DNA from: an uncultured Mycoplasmatota bacterium
GTDB lineage: Bacteria; Bacillota_I; Bacilli_A; RF39; UBA660
DNA length: 24,594 nucleotides
Reading direction: 5' to 3'
Assembly: GCA_900546715.1 (NCBI GenBank)
Contig: UREA01000022.1
Coordinates: 1 to 24,594, forward strand
The notes beneath the pieces were generated by a model. The model worked only from the letters and a program-made list of their open reading frames with translations. It was not told the DNA's origin and made no database searches. Both the position numbers and the translations under genes were made by a program. Of this stretch, positions 16,188 to 21,842 are shown one piece after another. Within the stretch, counting starts at the first letter, position 1, and the number at the start of each line of letters is the position of its first letter.

Positions 16188-16558
16188 ATGCTTTTATCCT
16201 CTAAGCTATCAATAACTCTTTCTAATTCTTCTGTACTTAAATTATTTATTTTACTTTTTAATCTTGTTAATCTTTTTTCTATATCATAATTCTTTAAAGC
16301 TTTAGATAAAACTATTTTATAGTTTTTATCTATACCTTTATGTTCTTCTAATAAGTTATCTTTTTCATATATACTATAACTTATGTTTACACTATCTAAT
16401 TTACCTTTAACTTTATTAATTGCTGATTCTGGAAAACCAACAGAATTTTTATATTCAATATATTTATAACCAAGTAATTCATGCAGAATCATTCCTTCAT
16501 CCCCAAAGACATTATAAAACTTACCAGACTTATAAAGTCTTACACCATATTTATTCAA
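16184..16558 (-). CDS. MutS-domain-I-like (MSL-type) DGR accessory protein
   Basis: This 124-aa protein has an N-terminal half that follows MutS domain I, the mismatch-reading domain: LYKSGKFYNVFGDEGMILHELLGYK lines up with FYRLGDFYEMFFDDALIASKELELT of the MutS in this same window, and VGFPESAINKVKGKLDSVNISYSIYE with CGVPHNNVKTYIEKL...YRVAICE. The Phe-Tyr pair is kept, but the Glu of Phe-x-Glu is Asn. A coiled C-terminus (KRLTRLKSKINNLSTEELERVIDSLED) follows. A MutS-like accessory class is described for DGRs. The start is TTG at 16558 with GGAG 6 nt upstream. It is the first gene of the reverse transcriptase operon. Binding to template/target heteroduplex is inference. Confidence 0.75.
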   Translation of the reverse strand: MNKYGVRLYKSGKFYNVFGDEGMILHELLGYKYIEYKNSVGFPESAINKVKGKLDSVNISYSIYEKDNLLEEHKGIDKNYKIVLSKALKNYDIEKRLTRLKSKINNLSTEELERVIDSLEDKSI

Positions 16559-16765
16559 TCTTTACTCCATTTAAAATCTTTAATAAATAATTATTGTTTA
16601 TCCTGCACCTATTTATATAATATAACCCGTTATACTCGGTCTTGATTAACTAGCATCCATTATTAATCAAAGTTCACAGTAATTATTTATATGTAATATT
16701 TAGATGCTTTAATTTTAGCATAGTATTATATCCGCTATGCTAGCGGAATAATTTTAATACAATAA
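16559..16765 (-). ncRNA. Structured untranslated leader between the template-like segment and the DGR operon
   Basis: There is no gene in these ~200 bases. On either strand the segment can fold into TTGATTAA/TTAATCAA (16642-16649 with 16663-16670) and into the strong hairpin TCCGCTA/TAGCGGA with a 3-nt loop (16731-16747). A competing pairing TAGCATAG/CTATGCTA (16716-16723 with 16735-16742) shares bases with the second hairpin, so the two are mutually exclusive. There is no T-run typical of a terminator. It could protect, process or regulate the transcript that joins the template RNA to the reverse transcriptase genes. Confidence 0.45.
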
Positions 16766-16955
16766 TTTAATATGGTGTATAGGAGCGTTACGTATAACTC
16801 TCCATCCATATTTCATGTTCGGACTTTTGTCCTGGATAATCTTTGTCCTTTACTTCACTCAATCATAAAACCTTAATCTTATATTACTGGAACTGTAAAG
16901 GTCTGGCCGGACCGCGTTGTTGTTATTATACACAGTGTTGTTATTCAGGTTATCG
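16766..16955 (-). repeat. DGR template-repeat-like segment plus conserved spacer RNA, copy A
   Basis: Read on the minus strand from the RIT end, this copy starts with an asparagine-codon-rich stretch (DNLNNNTVYNNNAVRP), continues in frame as DLYSSSNIRLRFYD and meets TGA. A ~100-base non-coding part with a conserved hairpin follows. The same segment, inverted, lies at 20412-20601. I count about 14 mismatches over the first ~133 aligned bases (from the outer end inward), with greater divergence and a 3-base length difference in the AAC-rich stretch. AAC-rich DNA ending in a GC-rich VRP block next to a reverse transcriptase operon is what a DGR template repeat (or the end of a variable repeat) looks like. 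The 5' part is missing because the RIT element starts there. Confidence 0.65.
16769..16812 (-). ncRNA. Two-tier hairpin of the spacer RNA, copy A
   Basis: The outer stem is AATATGG/CCATATT (16769-16775 with 16806-16812). The inner stem GGAGAGTTA/TAACGCTCC (minus sense, 16782-16803) encloses a TACG loop and has one A-G mismatch. Copy B forms the same structure with a U-G pair at that place, which supports a conserved RNA fold. Confidence 0.65.
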
Positions 16956-16978
16956 GACAAATTTAGTTATTGGACAAA
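16950..16978 (+). repeat. RIT left terminal inverted repeat
   Basis: The 29 bp consist of two direct copies of a 12-mer, TTATCGGACAAA (16950) and TTATTGGACAAA (16967), spaced 17 bp start to start. It matches the inverted right end at 26 of 29 positions. Confidence 0.8.
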
Positions 16979-17009
16979 AAGCACTAGAAACAAGTAATCT
17001 AGTGCTTTT
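16977..17009 (-). terminator. Rho-independent terminator of the RIT recombinase operon
   Basis: A perfect 12-bp stem AAAAGCACTAGA/TCTAGTGCTTTT with a 9-nt loop, followed on the minus strand by T residues, sits 26 bp past the last recombinase stop. It may work in both directions. Confidence 0.85.
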
Positions 17010-17018
17010 ATTAAAATA

Positions 17019-17030
17019 TTTGTCCAATAA
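17019..17030 (-). repeat. Inner inverted copy of the RIT end motif, left side
   Basis: TTTGTCCAATAA is the reverse complement of the 12-mer TTATTGGACAAA found in the terminal repeat. It lies between the terminator and the stop of the third recombinase gene. Confidence 0.6.
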
Positions 17031-17034
17031 TTCT

Positions 17035-18036
17035 TTAATCAAGTTCTAATAAAGATTTTATTAATTCTTCATTTTTATTCCAAGATGTTGTTTCATTATT
17101 AAAGTTATTATTATTGTTATAAACATTTTCTAGAGCTTTTCTTTTAGTTTCTACATTAACTTTTGCATATATTTCAGTAGTGCTTATTTCTTTATGTCCC
17201 AAGATATCTCTAATATAAACTAAAGGGATATCTGCTTCTATCATATGCATAGCTCTAGTATGTCTAAATACATGAGGATGAATATTTTTATTTATTTTAG
17301 AAATTTCTGCATATTTATTAACAATATGACTAATCATTTTAGTTGAACATTTTGAATGCTTATTTCCCATAAATAAATATTCAAAATTATTTAGTTTAAA
17401 TAATTCAATATAATTAATTAATAAATCTCTAGTACTATTACAAATAGGTACAGTTCTATATTTTTTACCTTTACCATATAACATTACACTAGGATTATCT
17501 CCTAAATTAAGATCATTTACCTTAATATTAGTCATTTCTTCAACTCGTGCAGCACTATCATACATTAAGTTAATTAATGTATAATCTCTAATGCCTTTTC
17601 TATTATTTGTAGAAATAGTATTTAAATATATTGTTAATTCTTCTTTAGTTAAATAATCTATAACAACCACTTTATTATCATCTCCTTTAAATGCTATCTC
17701 TAATATTTGAGATATATTATTCAAATATTCAATAGGTTCATGGGATACATATCTACAAAAAGATTTTATTGCAGCTAGTCTTTGGTTTCTAGTTTTAATT
17801 GTTATTTTAAATTTCGTTTCCATATGTTTTAAAAAATCCATAACATTCTTTCTATTAATATCAGCAAACGATATTTTTTCAATTTTAATATTTTTATAAT
17901 CAATTAAATATTTTACAAACATTCTAAATGTTGTTTTATATGATTTAATAGTATGATTACTTAAATTCTTTTGAATTGTTAAGTAATCATTAAAAAAATA
18001 ACTTAATGCCTCGGCAAAACTTTTATAATTCTTCAT
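17035..18036 (-). CDS. ritC: Tyrosine site-specific recombinase, third of the RIT trio
   Basis: This is a 333-aa DNA strand-exchange enzyme. The N-terminal SAM-like core-binding domain covers about 5-105 (LSNHTIKSYKTTFRMFVKYL). The catalytic domain has Arg in DSAARVEEM, Lys in the YGKGKKYR beta-hairpin, the HVFRH box, LGHKE and nucleophile Tyr290 (TEIYAKV), so the full catalytic set is present. It resembles the XerC/D-like, phage-integrase family. An Asn-rich stretch (NNNNNFNNET) and a helix follow the tyrosine. It overlaps the second recombinase gene by 14 nt. It is the last gene of the operon, and its terminator and an inner copy of the end motif follow directly. Confidence 0.9.
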   Translation of the reverse strand: MKNYKSFAEALSYFFNDYLTIQKNLSNHTIKSYKTTFRMFVKYLIDYKNIKIEKISFADINRKNVMDFLKHMETKFKITIKTRNQRLAAIKSFCRYVSHEPIEYLNNISQILEIAFKGDDNKVVVIDYLTKEELTIYLNTISTNNRKGIRDYTLINLMYDSAARVEEMTNIKVNDLNLGDNPSVMLYGKGKKYRTVPICNSTRDLLINYIELFKLNNFEYLFMGNKHSKCSTKMISHIVNKYAEISKINKNIHPHVFRHTRAMHMIEADIPLVYIRDILGHKEISTTEIYAKVNVETKRKALENVYNNNNNFNNETTSWNKNEELIKSLLELD

Positions 18037-18973
18037 AATTTATCTCTCTTTCTATATTTATAATATCTTTTATTTTATCTCTGATATCATCAAAAACTTC
18101 ATAAGTTAAATGTAGATACTTATATGTTGAATCTAAATCTTTATGACCTACATAAGCACTTAATATTGGTACAAAAGCATTTAAATCAATATTATTATCT
18201 ATTGCTTGTTTAAGTGAATTTGTGCAAAAAGTATGACGAATATCATGAATTCTTGGACCGTTTTCAGTATGCATTATCTTAGCTTTAAAAAGAATTTTTC
18301 TAAATATTGCATAAATACAGCCAACTGAATATGTCTTTTTATTACTATTTTCAAAATAATATTCAAACTTTTTATTATATTGTTGTTCAAATGATTTTAA
18401 TTCATTAGATAGTTTATCATTAATAACTACTAATCTATCACAATCATTTTTTGTATTTTCGAGTAATATAGTATTATTTTCATAATCTATATTACATCTT
18501 TTAATTGTTAATACTTCTCCAATACGCATTCCTGTTTTAACAAGTATTAAAAATATTAATCTTATTTGTTCTTGCTTCTTGGGATACTTTTTTAAATAAC
18601 ATTCTTTAATTGCTTTAAATAATCTTTGTATTTCATCTTTAGAATAAATATATGGTTTAAAATTTCTACGATTATCAAAATATTGTTCTGGAAAAACAAA
18701 GGCAGGAATATCTTTTATATTTAAATATATAGTAAATTGCCTAATTATACTTACATATGCTCCTTTTGTAGAACTTTTTATATTATTGTGATTATAAATA
18801 TATTCCATTAAAAATTCTTTAGTCAATTCTTTTTTGGTTAAATTAGCATTTATTGTATATTTATCAAAATGTTTTAGTTTATGAATCATTGATTCATAAT
18901 CAAAACCATTATTTTTCTTATATTCAATAAAACTCTTTAATTCATCTTTAAATATTCCCTTAAATTCATTCAT
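18023..18973 (-). CDS. ritB: Tyrosine site-specific recombinase, second of the RIT trio
   Basis: This is a ~316-aa recombinase with the complete catalytic set: Arg in TGMRIGEV, Lys in NTKND, the HDIRH box, VGHKD and nucleophile Tyr286 in TYKYLHLT. The N-terminal domain (FKDELKSFIEYKKNNGF) is the usual helical DNA clamp. An upstream TTG at 18985 is in frame, but ATG at 18973 has GGAG 6 nt upstream and gives MNEFKGIFKDELK, so 18973 is chosen. It overlaps the end of the first recombinase by 8 nt. Members of such trios are thought to act together in a fixed order on the element ends; what each one does is not shown here. Confidence 0.9.
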   Translation of the reverse strand: MNEFKGIFKDELKSFIEYKKNNGFDYESMIHKLKHFDKYTINANLTKKELTKEFLMEYIYNHNNIKSSTKGAYVSIIRQFTIYLNIKDIPAFVFPEQYFDNRRNFKPYIYSKDEIQRLFKAIKECYLKKYPKKQEQIRLIFLILVKTGMRIGEVLTIKRCNIDYENNTILLENTKNDCDRLVVINDKLSNELKSFEQQYNKKFEYYFENSNKKTYSVGCIYAIFRKILFKAKIMHTENGPRIHDIRHTFCTNSLKQAIDNNIDLNAFVPILSAYVGHKDLDSTYKYLHLTYEVFDDIRDKIKDIINIEREINYEEL

Positions 18974-20204
18974 AGTCTTCTCCAATAAAACAAAGAGCTA
19001 AACTCTTTTTGTTTATTTCTAAATAAGTTTTTGTTGAATTGTCATTGTTATGACCGAGTATTGATGCTATAATTGTAACTGGAACTTGTTCATTTATTAA
19101 TTCCGTTGCGAGCGAATGCCTAAATGAATGTGTTCCTATTTTATTGTATTTATCCAGTGGTATATTACACTTAATTAAAGCTTTTTTTATAACTTCGTTA
19201 AAAGATAAACCAGCATCTAATTTTACTAATGGGTATTTTGCTCTTATAAATACATTATCATCATTACCTCGTATTTTTATTGGTCTTTCCAATTTTATAT
19301 AATCAATTATAGCTTCACCGACATCATTAGGTAATGGTAATGTATTTATTTTTTTAGTTTTACTTTGAATGAAAGTAATTGTATTACTTTCCCAATTGAT
19401 ATTTTCCCATTTTAAATTAATAACATCAATTTTTCTTATACCTAATCTCATAATCATTAGAAACATAGCATAATTTCTATAACCAGCTGGTGTATTACTT
19501 ACTTCTTCTTTTATAGCATTAATAATAGCTTCGCTATCTTCTTTAGTAAAACAACTGGGTAATTTCCTTTGTTTATATCTTTTAGTAATAGGTATTAACA
19601 AATTAAAGTTATCTTTTAATATTCCACTATCATTTAAATATAAAAATATTGATTTTAAATTCCAATAAATACTTATTTTTTTACTTAATAGATCATTTTT
19701 AATATTATCTAAATATTTTAATAATATTTCTTTATTTAATTCTTTTAAATCATTAATATTATTATCTATTAAGTAATTAAAAAATAATATAGTAAATATT
19801 TTCTTTTTCTTAATAGTAGATTCTGAATTATTCTTAATATTTTGCCAAAAGTCTAAATAATTATTTAATATATTCATATAATAATCATTTAATGGTATAT
19901 CTTTATAAGTTATAACTGTATATTTTGATATATTATTTATATCTATTAATAATAACATGGCTTTAATAACTTCTTTTTGTTTTTTAGATAAGTTATTAGT
20001 ATTATTAATTAATAAACAATTATAATTATCTTTGAGATATAAATGTATTTGATTATTATCAAAATAAGATATATCTTTAGCTAAACAATAACTTTTAAAT
20101 TCTTTCCAATACCTTTTCATAGTATTTACCATATTTAAAGATAATTCCAAATTCATTGCTTCCTCCTCCCTCAAATAAATTAATTCAGTTAAATTTTGTT
20201 TCAT
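18966..20204 (-). CDS. ritA: Tyrosine site-specific recombinase, first of the RIT trio
   Basis: At 412 aa this is the longest of the three, with a long Asn/Ile/Lys-rich N-terminus before the catalytic domain. Catalytic residues are Arg in LGIRKIDV, Lys in QSKTKK, His359-x-x-Arg362 (HSFRH), His385 (LGHNN) and Tyr394 (TKTYLEI). Two starts are possible. ATG at 20204 has AAGGAAG about 6 nt upstream. ATG at 20156 has an even stronger AGGAGG 5 nt upstream inside the frame. The longer form is listed. The gene ends with TGA overlapping the second recombinase. A dyad and an inverted-repeat motif lie upstream and could allow self-regulation by bound recombinase. Confidence 0.9.
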   Translation of the reverse strand: MKQNLTELIYLREEEAMNLELSLNMVNTMKRYWKEFKSYCLAKDISYFDNNQIHLYLKDNYNCLLINNTNNLSKKQKEVIKAMLLLIDINNISKYTVITYKDIPLNDYYMNILNNYLDFWQNIKNNSESTIKKKKIFTILFFNYLIDNNINDLKELNKEILLKYLDNIKNDLLSKKISIYWNLKSIFLYLNDSGILKDNFNLLIPITKRYKQRKLPSCFTKEDSEAIINAIKEEVSNTPAGYRNYAMFLMIMRLGIRKIDVINLKWENINWESNTITFIQSKTKKINTLPLPNDVGEAIIDYIKLERPIKIRGNDDNVFIRAKYPLVKLDAGLSFNEVIKKALIKCNIPLDKYNKIGTHSFRHSLATELINEQVPVTIIASILGHNNDNSTKTYLEINKKSLALCFIGEDYE

Positions 20205-20222
20205 AAAACACTTCCTTTCAAT

Positions 20223-20248
20223 TTGAAAAGCTGAATCAAACTTTTCAA
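20223..20248 (-). promoter_or_regulatory. Dyad upstream of the RIT operon
   Basis: TTGAAAAG/CTTTTCAA, an 8-bp perfect inverted repeat with a 10-nt loop, sits 19 bp before the first recombinase start. It may be an operator or a leader hairpin. No clear sigma-A promoter could be assigned next to it. Confidence 0.4.
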
Positions 20249-20265
20249 GTTTTTATTCTAATATA

Positions 20266-20277
20266 TTATCGGACAAA
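20266..20277 (+). repeat. Inner copy of the RIT end motif, right side
   Basis: TTATCGGACAAA is identical to the outermost 12-mer of the terminal repeat but faces inward relative to the right end, about 60 bp upstream of the first recombinase gene. Confidence 0.6.
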
Positions 20278-20285
20278 ATAGCAAC

Positions 20286-20318
20286 AAAAAAAGTACAAAA
20301 TCTATTGAGTTTGTACTT
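20286..20318 (-). terminator. Terminator blocking transcription into the RIT element from the right
   Basis: The minus strand has a perfect 9-bp stem AAGTACAAA/TTTGTACTT with a 10-nt loop, followed by seven T residues. It would stop transcripts entering the element. Confidence 0.7.
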
Positions 20319-20333
20319 CAAAAATGTTATACT
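20305..20333 (+). promoter_or_regulatory. Outward sigma-A promoter in the RIT right end
   Basis: TTGAGT (20305-20310), a 17-bp spacer and TATACT (20328-20333) with an extended TG (TGTTATACT) point out of the element, through template-like copy B and toward the gene at 20628. Confidence 0.6.
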
Positions 20334-20387
20334 TTTAATGTAGTATAGATGATATTTGTCTATCTATGTATTTAATATTTAATACAA

Positions 20388-20416
20388 ATTGTCCAATAAT
20401 TATATTTGTCCGATAA
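20388..20416 (-). repeat. RIT right terminal inverted repeat
   Basis: This is the reverse complement of the left end, with mismatches at three of 29 positions. It contains TTGTCCAATAA (20389) and TTTGTCCGATAA (20405). Confidence 0.8.
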
Positions 20417-20601
20417 CTTGAACAACGGCAACAACGTGAATAACGCGAATGCGGTTCGCCCGAGACCTTTATAGTTCCAGTGATATAAGATTAAGGTTTT
20501 ATGATTGAGTGAGATAAAGGACAAAGGTTATCCAGGACGAAGTTCCAAACATAAAATATGGACGGAGTGTTATACGTAACGCTCCTATAAGCCATATTAA
20601 A
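20412..20601 (+). repeat. DGR template-repeat-like segment plus conserved spacer RNA, copy B
   Basis: Starting at the RIT tip, the plus strand reads GATAACTTGAACAACGGC and on through an AAC-rich stretch that would encode DNLNNGNNVNNANAVRP. An extra base then breaks the frame that copy A keeps. The downstream ~130 bases match copy A closely, including the hairpin. The AAC-rich, GC-richer composition contrasts sharply with the surrounding DNA. A loss of reading frame with conserved AAC triplets and RNA structure is what a non-coding template repeat would show. The next gene starts 27 bp later. Confidence 0.65.
20555..20598 (+). ncRNA. Two-tier hairpin of the spacer RNA, copy B
   Basis: The outer stem is AATATGG/CCATATT (20555-20561 with 20592-20598). 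The inner stem GGAGTGTTA/TAACGCTCC closes a TACG loop, nine pairs including one U-G. Confidence 0.65.
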
Positions 20602-20627
20602 ATATCTCATAAATAAAGGAGTATGGT

Positions 20628-21824
20628 ATGAATTTAGTAGAAAGGATAAATAAAGATAAGAGATTAAAGTTATTATTGTTTTTAATATTACTTGTTACAG
20701 TTGTTTTATTTATGAAGATATTTTATGAATATTATGTATATTCTAAAGATAGAAAATTAGAAGAAACTAAAGTAGTATTAAATAATGATGAGAGTGTAGA
20801 AGTAATAAAGTATAGTGAAGTATTAAAACTTGATAATGGAAAATTGGATAGTACTAATAAAATAGTTAGTTTAAGTGCTGAATATAATAATAGTGCAAAT
20901 TACAATGTCTATGTTAAAGTTAATAATAATGTAAGTAATTTAGTACTTAAAGTAATAGATAATAAGGGTACAAGTAATATAATAGATTTAAGTAATAAAG
21001 TAGGATTATATTTAGTTAAAAGTGATTGTGCTATAAATAATAGTAAAGATGAATGGACATTTGAAGTATCTGGAGATACTACAAATGTAGATATAGATGT
21101 AATTTTAAGAGAAGATAAAGTAAAGATTAGTGATTATATAAAAGAAATGAGCAGTAATAATTTATATCATCTAGATAGTGATAATACATATAGATATGTG
21201 GGAAGTAATCCAAATAATTATATAAGTATTAATAATGAGTTATATAGAATTATTGGTGTATTTGATGATAGATTAAAAGTAATTAAGAATGATTATGCTA
21301 CTAGTGATATGTTAGGGTTAGATGGTGCATATTTTGCTAGTTATCAAATTGGAGATACCTACTATAAAGGAAGTATTTATGATGATGTAAGTACTTATTA
21401 TTGGAATAATGCAAGTAAAGTAAATAATTGGGATGAATCTAATTTAAATAAAATAAATTTAAATGTTAATTTTAGAAATTATTTGGGAAGTAGTATTAGT
21501 TTAGTTGATGGGGATATAATACTTATGGATATAAATGACTATTATTATTCCTCTTATCCAGAGTTTTGGGGTAAGGATAACTATTTAAATGGAATAAGCA
21601 CTAATTATTTATATATGGGGTTAGATGAATGGACCATAAGTAAGGTTGAAGGTACAAGTAATTATGTTTATTTTATATTTAGTAATGGCCGTATAAATGA
21701 TAGTACAAATTATGGTAAAGTAGATAATATAAGTGCAGTAAGACCAGTGTTTTACTTAAAAAGTGATTGTGTATTTATAAGTGGTAATGGTAGTGTTACA
21801 GAACCATTTATTGTTAGTATATAA
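20628..21824 (+). CDS. Membrane-anchored pilin-like extracellular protein with VRP-type C-terminus
   Basis: In this 398-aa protein a short basic cytoplasmic tail and one membrane helix (about 12-32, LKLLLFLILLVTVVLFMKIF) are followed by an extracellular beta-rich region. The C-terminal ~220 residues (TYRYVGSNPNNY, ELYRIIGVFDDRLKVIKN, EWTISKVEG, ISAVRPVFYLKS) define a family also seen in the broken gene at 1-524. The block before AVRP (373 is the Pro) has the same pattern as the peptide encoded by the DGR-like segments, but the DNA is not similar, so it is not a recent DGR target. GGAG lies 6 nt before the ATG. The gene may be transcribed from the promoter in the RIT end. Its function is unknown; a surface ligand-binding or lectin-like fold is possible. 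Confidence 0.75.
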   Translation: MNLVERINKDKRLKLLLFLILLVTVVLFMKIFYEYYVYSKDRKLEETKVVLNNDESVEVIKYSEVLKLDNGKLDSTNKIVSLSAEYNNSANYNVYVKVNNNVSNLVLKVIDNKGTSNIIDLSNKVGLYLVKSDCAINNSKDEWTFEVSGDTTNVDIDVILREDKVKISDYIKEMSSNNLYHLDSDNTYRYVGSNPNNYISINNELYRIIGVFDDRLKVIKNDYATSDMLGLDGAYFASYQIGDTYYKGSIYDDVSTYYWNNASKVNNWDESNLNKINLNVNFRNYLGSSISLVDGDIILMDINDYYYSSYPEFWGKDNYLNGISTNYLYMGLDEWTISKVEGTSNYVYFIFSNGRINDSTNYGKVDNISAVRPVFYLKSDCVFISGNGSVTEPFIVSI

Positions 21825-21842
21825 TGAAAGGATTGATTATTA

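Larger units (their letters stand above)
16950..20416 (-). mobile_element. RIT element (recombinases in trio)
   Basis: This is a 3.5-kb unit with three consecutive overlapping tyrosine recombinase genes of different lengths (412, ~316 and 333 aa), the defining content of RIT elements. It is bounded by inverted repeats that begin TTATCGGACAAAT. The ends carry terminators that isolate its operon. No cargo gene is seen. Because homology between the two flanks continues beyond the inverted repeats into the DGR-like segments, the true ends could instead lie near 16766 and 20601. No clear target duplication was found for either choice. Confidence 0.8.

Noticed and set aside
16950..20416. Element as an integrated phage or ICE remnant
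   Set aside because: There are only three recombinases and terminal repeats; no phage structural, replication or conjugation genes are present.
21650..21780. 3' end of the 398-aa gene as the variable repeat of the DGR
   Set aside because: The DNA does not align with either AAC-rich copy; only the protein pattern is similar.
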